DNA of 57,729 nt from assembly GCA_023265395.1 (NCBI GenBank), contig JAHFTX010000014.1, positions 1 through 57,729 of the forward strand, in the 5' to 3' direction. Made by a program: the position numbers and the translations under genes. The stretch is from Thermoplasmata archaeon. GTDB lineage: Archaea; Thermoplasmatota; DTKX01; JAHFTX01. Below the pieces are notes generated by a model. It had not been told where the DNA came from, did not search any database, and was given only the letters and a program-made list of their open reading frames with translations. Shown one piece after another: positions 51,049-57,729 of the stretch (position 1 is its first letter; each line of letters begins with the position of its first letter).

Positions 51049-52236
51049 TTGCGGATCCTGATGTCCTGCCCCAGCATCCACTGGGGAGAGCCTGCCGCGC
51101 AGAGCATCCACCAGCAGCAGTTCGCCGCTCATCTGACCAAGGGCGGACATGAGGTGACCCTGCTGGCCCGCCCGCCGCTGGGGGGGCAACCGAGCCCGCC
51201 CACCGAGGCCCAGCTGGTGTTGCTTGGTGCCAGCGCCCCCCCCCTCGAGCGGGTGACCTTCTCGCTGCAGACCCGCACGGTGGTGCGACGGTTGCTGTCC
51301 GAGGGTCGTTTCGACCTCGTCCACGACCGCGGCTACCTCGGCGGCGGGGTGGCGCTGCGCGCCGCGTCACGCGCGGGGCTGCCCAGCGTGCTGCAGATCG
51401 ACGATGACTGGCCCCGCACCGAGGCACAGGCACAACCGCTGCTGCGCGCACCGCGCATCGAGGCGGTGGCCCACCGATGGTGCGGGCGCCTCGCCAGCGG
51501 CGCGACCCGCGCCTTTGCGGTCAGCCAGTCGCTGCGGCAGACCGTCGTCACCGACTGGGGCGCTGACGCCACACACATCGACGTCGTCCCCAACGGCGTC
51601 GACCTCGAGCTCTTCCTCCCGGACCATCCCCAGGCGCAAAGGGAGCGGCGCACGCTGGGTCTGGAGGGTCGAGAGGTCATCGTCTTCGTCGGCGCGCTGG
51701 GGCCGTGGCATGGGGTGGCGACCCTGTTAGCTGCGCTCACCCAGGTGCGCAGGCAGCTGCCCCAGGCCCATGCCCTGATCATCGGCGGGCGGCGCGGCGG
51801 AACCCAGGGGGAGGCACTGGTGCAGGCGATCGCCGCGGCGGGGCTCGAGCGCGCGGTGACGGCCCTGGGGGTGGTGCCGCCCGAGCGCGTGCCGGGACTG
51901 CTGTCGGTCGGCGACGTCGCCGTCGCGCCCTACCCCAACGTGCCCTACGGCTTCTCGCCCTTCAAGGTCTTCGAGTACTTGGCGGCAGGTCTGCCCATCG
52001 TCGCGTCGGACCTGCCCTTTGTGCGAGAGGTCCTCGATGAGCAGGTCGCGGTGCTCACCGCTGCCGGGCAGCCCGCCCCGCTGGCGCAGGCGCTGGTGGA
52101 GCTGTTGCGTGACGACGCCCGTCGCCGACGCATGGGGGCGGCAGCACGGGAGCGCGCGGTGCTGCGCCACGGGTGGGGCGCCTCGACGCGCGCCCTGTTG
52201 TCGGTCTATGAGCGCGCACTCTCTTCGCGCACCTGA
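51049..52236 (+). CDS. GT4-family glycosyltransferase
   Basis: A 395 aa GT-B glycosyltransferase. RILMSCPSIHWGEPAAQSIH opens the acceptor domain; VIVFVGALGPWHGV and YGFSPFKVFEYLAAGLPIVAS (E-x7-E type donor motif) are typical. The start is uncertain: a TTG at 51049 keeps the first strand intact, an ATG at 51061 is the next choice. It converges with the next glycosyltransferase gene, the last 31 bases overlapping on opposite strands. Both probably build the same surface glycan. Confidence 0.88.
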   Translation: MRILMSCPSIHWGEPAAQSIHQQQFAAHLTKGGHEVTLLARPPLGGQPSPPTEAQLVLLGASAPPLERVTFSLQTRTVVRRLLSEGRFDLVHDRGYLGGGVALRAASRAGLPSVLQIDDDWPRTEAQAQPLLRAPRIEAVAHRWCGRLASGATRAFAVSQSLRQTVVTDWGADATHIDVVPNGVDLELFLPDHPQAQRERRTLGLEGREVIVFVGALGPWHGVATLLAALTQVRRQLPQAHALIIGGRRGGTQGEALVQAIAAAGLERAVTALGVVPPERVPGLLSVGDVAVAPYPNVPYGFSPFKVFEYLAAGLPIVASDLPFVREVLDEQVAVLTAAGQPAPLAQALVELLRDDARRRRMGAAARERAVLRHGWGASTRALLSVYERALSSRT

Positions 52237-53414
52237 TCCGGCCCAACGCCCCACGCCTGCAGCAGCCGCAGCGCATTGCGCCGCGGGTCGAACTCCTGCC
52301 GCACGAACTCCCCCGCAGCCTCGACCATCGCCGCGGTGGCGGCGGGGTCACCCAGCACCGCGTCGATGGCGGCGGCAATCGCCGCAGGGTCGTCGCCGGC
52401 GACCAGGCGCCCGGTGCGGCCGTCGATGACCAGCTCCTCGGTCGATCCCGCGCGCCCGGCGATCACCGGCACCCCTACGAGCATCGCCTCCTGCAGCGTC
52501 AGCGGGCAGATGTCCCGATCACCGTCTGGGGTGATGATGCACGGGAGCACGAAGAGGTCGGCCTCGCGCAGCGCCTGATGCAGCTGGGCGTCGGGGATCG
52601 CTCCAAGGAAACGCACCCGCTGCTCGAGCCCCAGCGCCTGTGCCTGGTGGCGCAGCTGCGCCTCGAGGGGCCCTTCCCCGACGATGTCGAGGCGTAGCGT
52701 CGGACGGCGCTCTGCCAGCTGCGCCATCGCCTCGATGGCGAAGCGCGCACCCTTCTTGTCCACCAGCCGCGCGGCGAGGAGGGCCGTCGGTCCCGGCGTG
52801 GCGCGCGCGACCGCTGGGGTCGGCCGTTGCGGGTAGAGGGACGGGTCAGCGACCGCTCGCACGACGGCGATGCGCTGGGGGGTCAGGCGGTGCCGAGCGA
52901 CCAGGTGCTCCTTGCTGCCCTGGGCCGGCACGACCACCACGTCGACACCCTCGAGCACCAGCTGGAGCAGCGCCGGGTCGGGGTTGCAGAAGAGGTCCAC
53001 CGAGTGGGCGGTCAGGGAGCAGGGTCTCCCCAGCGCCCGTGCCGCCAGCAGCGCGACGACGGAGGGGCCGTCGGCGAAGTGCGCATGCAGTCGGTCCGGC
53101 GGCGTCGCCCACGTGCGAATCAATGCGAGCAGCTGGTGGGCGCGCACGACCGCGATGCTGCGGTGGCGCAGGTTCCCCGGGAGGCGCAGCGTCGTGGCAA
53201 GGGCAGCAGGGTGGCGCAGCAGCGCCCACGAGCGTGGCGGCGGCACGTAGTGGACGGGGATACGGGCCGCCCCCTCCCGACGGTGGCGCTCCGAAGGGTC
53301 GGCGAAGGCGGCGACCTCGACCTCGACGCCCAGCGCGCGCAAGGCCAGCAGCTCGTTGAGGATGAAGCTCTCCGAGAGCTTGGGGAAGTTGGCCAGCACG
53401 TAGAGGACCTTCAC
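52206..53414 (-). CDS. GT4-family glycosyltransferase (WcaL-like)
   Basis: A 402 aa glycosyltransferase. The N-terminus MKVLYVLANFPKLSESFILN is characteristic of colanic-acid type enzymes such as WcaL/AmsK. LLAARLVDKKGARFAIEAM opens the donor domain, and VLPCIITPDGDRDICPLTLQEAML plus VPVIAGRAGSTEELV form its donor site. It is convergent with the previous glycosyltransferase gene. The sugar is undetermined. Confidence 0.9.
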   Translation of the reverse strand: MKVLYVLANFPKLSESFILNELLALRALGVEVEVAAFADPSERHRREGAARIPVHYVPPPRSWALLRHPAALATTLRLPGNLRHRSIAVVRAHQLLALIRTWATPPDRLHAHFADGPSVVALLAARALGRPCSLTAHSVDLFCNPDPALLQLVLEGVDVVVVPAQGSKEHLVARHRLTPQRIAVVRAVADPSLYPQRPTPAVARATPGPTALLAARLVDKKGARFAIEAMAQLAERRPTLRLDIVGEGPLEAQLRHQAQALGLEQRVRFLGAIPDAQLHQALREADLFVLPCIITPDGDRDICPLTLQEAMLVGVPVIAGRAGSTEELVIDGRTGRLVAGDDPAAIAAAIDAVLGDPAATAAMVEAAGEFVRQEFDPRRNALRLLQAWGVGPDQVREESARS

Positions 53415-53555
53415 CGCCCCACCCGACTAGGATCGAAGGCCTTCGGCCGCCCCATCGCCCATCCATCGGGTCCACGGTGCGATAAAGGCACAGCCCCCAC
53501 CGCGGGTTCCGGGGTGTCTCGAAGACCTCAAATACCGTCGGCGTCCCCTCTGCCG

Positions 53556-54347
53556 ATGATGGCCAAGGCCAAGCGGGAAGGGCGATTCGCCAAGGAGGGG
53601 CGCAACGCCGCGTCGGCGACCGCCGTGCGCCGTCACCAGGAGTCCGCCGACTTCGACCGCAGCCGCAAGATGCGTCTGCTGCTGAGCGTGGTGCTGGTGG
53701 TCGGGCTGAGCAGCGCTGCTGGCGGGCTGGGCTACTACTACCGCGAGGAGATCCTCCACCCGGGCCAATCCTCGGAGCCACCGGAGCACGCCTCCTCCGC
53801 CTGCGTGGACCCCACCATGCCCGCCAACGGTAACCCGGTGGCCTGCCTCGACACCTCGATGGGGGCCATCGCGCTGGAGCTCTTCGCCGACAAGGCGCCC
53901 AAGACGGTGGAGCACTTCGAAAAGCTCGCGGACCGGGGCTTCTTCGATGGACTGACCTTCCACCGGGTGATCGAGGACTTCATGATCCAAGGGGGCGACC
54001 CCAAGGGCGACGGCAGCGGCGGGTCGGGCGATCCGATCGCCGACGAGTTCACCCCGCTGCTGCGCCACGACCGCGCCGGGACGCTGAGCATGGCCAACAG
54101 CGGTCCCAACACCGGGGACTCGCAGTTCTTCATCACCGTCGAGGCGACCCCCCATCTGGACGCCTACGACTCCTCGAACACCCTCAAGGCGTGCGGGCAA
54201 CCAGGGGTCAGCTGCCACGCGGTCTTCGGTCGCACCCTCGACCAGAAGAGCCTCGACGTGGTCATCGCCATCAACAAGGTCCCCACCGACTCGAACAAAA
54301 AGCCGCTCAGCCCGGTGACGATGCGCACCGTGACCATCCTCCGCTGA
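53556..54347 (+). CDS. Membrane-anchored cyclophilin-type peptidyl-prolyl isomerase
   Basis: Accelerates proline isomerisation in protein folding outside the membrane. The 263 aa protein has a basic cytoplasmic N-terminus, one membrane helix (LLLSVVLVVGLSSAAGG, 41-57) and an extracellular cyclophilin domain: [38 protein letters not shown]. The loop before the final strands has an insert, CGQPGVSC, with Cys213 and Cys220. A TATA-like element about 25 bases before the ATG at 53556 indicates a leaderless start. A second cyclophilin follows at 54399. Confidence 0.92.
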   Translation: MMAKAKREGRFAKEGRNAASATAVRRHQESADFDRSRKMRLLLSVVLVVGLSSAAGGLGYYYREEILHPGQSSEPPEHASSACVDPTMPANGNPVACLDTSMGAIALELFADKAPKTVEHFEKLADRGFFDGLTFHRVIEDFMIQGGDPKGDGSGGSGDPIADEFTPLLRHDRAGTLSMANSGPNTGDSQFFITVEATPHLDAYDSSNTLKACGQPGVSCHAVFGRTLDQKSLDVVIAINKVPTDSNKKPLSPVTMRTVTILR

Positions 54348-54398
54348 GGCTCGGGAGGCAACCTCTATAGGGGGCGTGCCGCTGGCGGCGTGAGTCCG

Positions 54399-54911
54399 AT
54401 GCCCAACCCCACCGCACATTTCGCGACCTCGCTTGGCGACTTCAGCGCCGAGCTCCACCTCGACAAGGCGCCGATCACCGCGGGCAACTTCATCAAGCTC
54501 GCCGAGGAGGGCTTCTACAAGAACATCCACTTCCACCGCGTCATCCCCGACTTCATGATCCAGGGCGGGGACCCCAAGGGCACCGGCACCGGCGGCCCCG
54601 GTTACACCATCGAGGACGAGTTCCACCCGCAGCTGCGCCACGACCGTGCGGGGATCCTGAGCATGGCCAACCGCGGCCCCAACACCGGCGGCTCGCAGTT
54701 CTTCGTCACGGTGCGCGCCACGCCACATCTCGACGGCTTCGACGCCCGCGGCAATCGCAAGCCCTGCGGCAAGCCGGGTGTCAGCTGCCACCCGGTCTTC
54801 GGCGCCGTCTCCAAGGGCATGGATGTGGTCAACAAGATCTCCACCGCCGCGCGGGACCGCAACGACCGCCCCACCTCGCCGATCACCTTCACGGTGACGA
54901 TCAAGCGGTAG
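54399..54911 (+). CDS. Cytoplasmic cyclophilin-type peptidyl-prolyl isomerase
   Basis: A 170 aa cyclophilin without signal peptide, so intracellular. [20 protein letters not shown] and [18 protein letters not shown] are the active-site blocks. It shares the CxxPGVSC insert with the membrane-anchored copy (Cys123 and Cys130). A TATA-like element (TCTATAGG, 54364-54371) lies about 30 bases before the ATG at 54399; an upstream in-frame GTG at 54390 is also possible. It is a recent paralogue of the preceding gene. Confidence 0.94.
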   Translation: MPNPTAHFATSLGDFSAELHLDKAPITAGNFIKLAEEGFYKNIHFHRVIPDFMIQGGDPKGTGTGGPGYTIEDEFHPQLRHDRAGILSMANRGPNTGGSQFFVTVRATPHLDGFDARGNRKPCGKPGVSCHPVFGAVSKGMDVVNKISTAARDRNDRPTSPITFTVTIKR

Positions 54912-54917
54912 GTCGGT

Positions 54918-55517
54918 TCACGACGGCGGCGCCGGCTGCTCGCTCAGCGGCGCGACGAAGGGCACCGCCCGTGCCCGTAGCAGCGCCGCCACGGTCGTGA
55001 CGTCGCGCACTAGCGCATCCTGGCCCCCGGCGCGCGATCGCGGTCCGATCAGGACGACCCCCCCACCCCAGGTGATCCGCAACACGAGATCGTCGGGACC
55101 TCCCCTACTCCTGCCGCGTGCACCCTGTTGGCACTCCTCGACGGCGCTGATGTCGTCATAGCGCACCAGCAGCGTCGTATCCGTGCCTACGAGCATGCCG
55201 CGCTCGTAGAGCGCAAGTGGCGATCGCCGCCGGGTGCGCAGCAGTGGCAGCAAGGACAACCCAAGCAGGGCGATGCCCAGCACCCACCAGAGGGCGACCT
55301 GCTGCGGGTCGTGCTCGACCAGCCCGAGACTGAGGATGGCGATGCCCACTAGCAGGAGCAGCCCGGAGATGGCCTGGGCGCCGGCGCTGCCGACCGCGAT
55401 CGGGGGGGCCTCCCAGAGCATCATCCCCAGCACCTCGTGCGTGCGCGGCGGCTCCACGAGGGAGGGGCGCCCTGCCGTCCCGTCGTTCTCGACCGCTGGC
55501 CGGTTGGCCGTGGGCAT
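54918..55517 (-). CDS. Two-helix membrane protein with PH-like cytoplasmic domain
   Basis: A 199 aa protein. Two membrane helices (ISGLLLLVGIAILSLGLVE and VALWWVLGIALLGLSLLPLL, about 50-95) are followed by a strand-rich domain (LALYERGMLVGTDTTLLVRYDDISAVEEC, then DDLVLRITWGGGVVLIGP) resembling bacterial/archaeal PH-like domains that read YExGxxx...xxxYxDI. The function is unknown. The ATG at 55517 has an A/T-rich element (CCAAATG, minus strand) 20-35 bases upstream; an ATG at 55424 is a shorter alternative. It is divergent from hutU. Confidence 0.7.
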   Translation of the reverse strand: MPTANRPAVENDGTAGRPSLVEPPRTHEVLGMMLWEAPPIAVGSAGAQAISGLLLLVGIAILSLGLVEHDPQQVALWWVLGIALLGLSLLPLLRTRRRSPLALYERGMLVGTDTTLLVRYDDISAVEECQQGARGRSRGGPDDLVLRITWGGGVVLIGPRSRAGGQDALVRDVTTVAALLRARAVPFVAPLSEQPAPPS

Positions 55518-55610
55518 CGCCCCGGTAGCATCGCTGCCGCATTTGGCCGTTGGCCCACCTCGCGCCCCGCGAGCGACAGGCTTTTGCGCACTCCTCTCGT
55601 CGCGCTCCCG

Positions 55611-57332
55611 ATGGCGTCTGCTCCCCCCACCACCATCGCAGGAGCACCGCCCCTGCCGGTGCGCGCACCCCGCGGAGCCACCCTCTCGTGCAAGGGATGG
55701 CCCCAGGAGGCGATCCTGCGCATGCTGCACAACAACCTCGAGGTCGGCGAGCGTCCCGAGGAGCTGATCGTCTACGGGGGCAGCGGGCGTGCGGCGCGCA
55801 GCTGGGCCGACTTCGACGCCATCGTCGCGACGCTGCGGCGCCTGGAGCAGGACCAGACGCTGGTCATCCAGAGCGGCCGCCCCGTGGCGGTGTTCACCAC
55901 CCATGCACGCGCCCCGCGGGTGGTGATGGCCAACTCCAACCTCGTGCCGCGCTGGGCGACGGCGGAGCACTTCCGGCAGCTCGAGTCCGCGGGGCTGATG
56001 ATGTATGGGCAGATGACGGCAGGCTCGTGGTGCTACATCGGGACTCAAGGGATCGTCCAGGGCACCTACGAGACCTTCGCCGCCGTCGCGCGGCGGCACT
56101 TCAAGGGCACCCTCGCGGGGCGGCTGTGCCTGAGCGCCGGGCTGGGCGGCATGGGGGGCGCGCAGCCGCTGGCCATCACCCTCAATGGCGGTGTCGCGCT
56201 GGTCGTCGAGGTCGACCCCTCACGGATCGACCGCCGCGTCGCCGCCGGCTACTGCCAGCGGCGGGTCGATGACCTCGAGCAGGCGCTCAAGCTCGCCCTT
56301 GCGGCCAAGGAACGCAAGGAGGCCCTCTCGATCGGTCTGCTGGGCAATGCCGCCGAGGTCTACCCCCGGCTGCTCGAGCGCGACCTCGTCCCCGACGTGG
56401 TGACCGACCAGACCAGCGCCCACGATGCGCTGCGCTACGTCCCGCTGGGACTGAGCATCCCGCAGGCCGATGCGCTGCGCGAGGAGGATGGGCAGGACTA
56501 CGCCCGGCGTGCGGTGGCCTCGATGGTGGCCCACTGCGGGGCGATGGTGCGGATGCACGAGGAGGGCGCCGTGGTCTTCGACTACGGCAACAACCTGCGC
56601 GGACAGGCGCAGGACGCCGGCCTGCGCGACGCCTTCTCCTATCCGGGCTTCGTGGTGGCCTACCTGCGCCCGATGTTCTGCGAGGGGCGCGGCCCGTTCC
56701 GGTGGGTCTGCCTCAGCGGGGAGGCGACGGACCTGCAGCGGACCGACGAGCTGGTGCTCGAGCTCTTCGGCGACGACCAGACGCTCCACCGCTGGATCAC
56801 CCTGGCGCGGCAGCACGTGCCCATCGAGGGGCTGCCCGCACGCGTCTGTTGGCTGGGCCTCGGACAGAGGGCGCGCTTTGCGCTGGCCCTCAACGACCTG
56901 GTGCGCCGCAAGCAGCTGCGCGCCCCCATCGCGATCACCCGCGACCACCTCGACACCGGCTCGGTGGCCTCGCCCAACCGCGAGACCGAAGGGATGCGCG
57001 ACGGCTCCGACGCGGTCGCCGACTGGCCGCTGCTCAACGCGCTGCTCAACACCGCCGCCGGAGCCGACAGCGTGCAGATCCACAGCGGCGGTGGCGTCGG
57101 GGTGGGGCTGTCGGTCCACGCCGGGATGGTCGTCGTCTGCGATGGCTCGAGCTTGGCCGATGACAAGATCACCGCGGTGTTCGCCACCGACCCGGGCATC
57201 GGTGTCGCGCGCCATGCCGACGCCGGCTACGGTATCGCGCTGCGCACGGCGGCCCAGGCGGGGTTGGACCTGCCCTACCTCGAGTGCACCCGCGGGGCAC
57301 CGCCAGGTTGGTCGGGCGACGAGGACGAGTAG
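55611..57332 (+). CDS. hutU: Urocanate hydratase (urocanase)
   Basis: Converts urocanate to imidazolone propionate in histidine degradation, using tightly bound NAD+. The 573 aa protein is typical: GATLSCKGWPQEAILRMLHNN at the start, AGLGGMGGAQPLAITLNGGV (NAD region), VTDQTSAHDALRYVPLG, FDYGNNLRGQAQDAG and a late ADSVQIHSGGGVGVGLSVHAG. Other hut genes are not in this window, so urocanase is presumably supplied by a histidine ammonia-lyase elsewhere. The ATG at 55611 fits the family start. Histidine breakdown fits the other amino-acid degradation genes of the window. Confidence 0.96.
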   Translation: MASAPPTTIAGAPPLPVRAPRGATLSCKGWPQEAILRMLHNNLEVGERPEELIVYGGSGRAARSWADFDAIVATLRRLEQDQTLVIQSGRPVAVFTTHARAPRVVMANSNLVPRWATAEHFRQLESAGLMMYGQMTAGSWCYIGTQGIVQGTYETFAAVARRHFKGTLAGRLCLSAGLGGMGGAQPLAITLNGGVALVVEVDPSRIDRRVAAGYCQRRVDDLEQALKLALAAKERKEALSIGLLGNAAEVYPRLLERDLVPDVVTDQTSAHDALRYVPLGLSIPQADALREEDGQDYARRAVASMVAHCGAMVRMHEEGAVVFDYGNNLRGQAQDAGLRDAFSYPGFVVAYLRPMFCEGRGPFRWVCLSGEATDLQRTDELVLELFGDDQTLHRWITLARQHVPIEGLPARVCWLGLGQRARFALALNDLVRRKQLRAPIAITRDHLDTGSVASPNRETEGMRDGSDAVADWPLLNALLNTAAGADSVQIHSGGGVGVGLSVHAGMVVVCDGSSLADDKITAVFATDPGIGVARHADAGYGIALRTAAQAGLDLPYLECTRGAPPGWSGDEDE

Positions 57333-57519
57333 GGCAGCACCGTCGACGCTCCAGCGGGCGGCCCGTGGCACCTCGTGCCGCTCGTGCCAAGGGGTACGGA
57401 GTACCGTGGTGACCCTCCCTGATGGGCAGCGGGGCACCGCAGCAGAGGATCCTGCGTAGGTGCGCCACCCCGGGGACCTCCCAGAGCAGTGCTATCCTCG
57501 CCCCAACCCTCGAAGCGTC
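57333..57519. other. Intergenic region without a visible gene
   Basis: A gap of 187 bases between hutU and the next gene. I see no open frame worth calling and no RNA-like structure. It should contain the promoter of the partial gene at the window edge (a weak GCTATCC near 57491). Confidence 0.4.
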
Positions 57520-57729
57520 ATGGCGCCGCCGCAGAGACCGCCTCCGCCGTTTGGTCCCTACCCGTATCCTCCATCAGGAGCCGCTCCCTACGGTGCACCC
57601 TACGGTGCCCCCCCGCCGCAATACCCTCCGTATGGCGGTTCCCCCAACGCGCCCCCCCCAGGCTATTCCCACCCCGGTGGTCCGCCCCAACCGATGGACA
57701 GGGGTGCGAAGCCGATCGTCATCATCGTC
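57520..57729 (+). CDS. Proline-rich membrane protein, N-terminal fragment
   Basis: Only the first 70 residues lie in the window. They are rich in Pro, Gly, Tyr and Ala (YGAPYGAPPPQYPPYGG) and then begin a hydrophobic stretch (AKPIVIIV) that should be the first membrane helix. The style matches the Pro/Tyr repeat tail of the RDD protein at 27052-27822, so it may be another RDD or similar membrane protein with a repeat-rich cytoplasmic tail. The rest is cut off. Confidence 0.65.
   Translation, partial: MAPPQRPPPPFGPYPYPPSGAAPYGAPYGAPPPQYPPYGGSPNAPPPGYSHPGGPPQPMDRGAKPIVIIV

Overview
The window is strongly GC-rich archaeal chromosome. An Orc1/Cdc6 initiator lies beside an origin-like region. Other archaeal traits are an archaeal-type signal peptidase, a split P-protein of the glycine cleavage system, a stand-alone methylmalonyl-CoA mutase catalytic subunit, TATA-type promoters with short or absent leaders, and membrane-anchored winged-helix regulators. 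I suspect an uncultured Thermoplasmatota-like euryarchaeon, but the lineage is an inference with low confidence. Genes are packed tightly on both strands. Many convergent pairs overlap at their stop codons and several co-directional pairs are joined by a GTGA stop/start overlap. I found no tRNA, rRNA, CRISPR array or insertion sequence.

Layout. 0-9.6 kb: CMP-sugar synthetase, methylmalonyl-CoA mutase, two large membrane sensor/winged-helix regulators, a DnaQ-like exonuclease, gcvT-gcvH and a Trm112-like zinc protein. 9.8-15.3 kb: RND/MMPL exporter, glycosyltransferase and sugar nucleotidyltransferase. 15.4-17.3 kb: probable replication origin (inverted ORB-like boxes around an A/T-rich stretch) and orc1/cdc6. 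17.4-21.6 kb: small membrane protein, signal peptidase, a second GcvH, aminotransferase and Glu/Leu-type dehydrogenase. 21.8-23.5 kb: a convergent nuclease pair, one a repeat-NYN RNase and one PD-(D/E)XK-like. 23.6-28.8 kb: thioredoxin-gcvPA-gcvPB operon, an RDD membrane protein and panB. 28.8-34.7 kb: an EamA transporter with two tandem paralogues of unknown function, a tiny Lys-rich protein, a methyltransferase-TPR fusion and a hemerythrin. 34.7-44.9 kb: tryptophanase convergent with a nine-gene operon. 45-57.7 kb: metallohydrolase, pyrE, S2P-type protease, two glycosyltransferases, two cyclophilins and urocanase.

The standout is the operon at 36.2-44.9 kb. Read in transcription order (right to left) it holds a Bat-type HTH regulator, a 6-oxocyclohexenecarbonyl-CoA hydrolase homologue, the four subunits of an ATP-dependent benzoyl-CoA reductase (C, B, A, D), a short-chain dehydrogenase, a cyclohexadienecarbonyl-CoA hydratase and a 6-hydroxycyclohexenecarbonyl-CoA dehydrogenase. 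This is the complete central pathway from benzoyl-CoA to ring-opened 3-hydroxypimeloyl-CoA. Two of its genes lack a standard start codon where homology requires one.

Metabolically the genes fit an anaerobic amino-acid and aromatic-compound degrader: tryptophanase, urocanase, glycine cleavage, amino-acid dehydrogenase and aminotransferase, methylmalonyl-CoA mutase and benzoyl-CoA reduction. A sizeable cell-surface programme (glycosyltransferases, sugar activation, secreted and membrane proteins, surface sensors) runs alongside.
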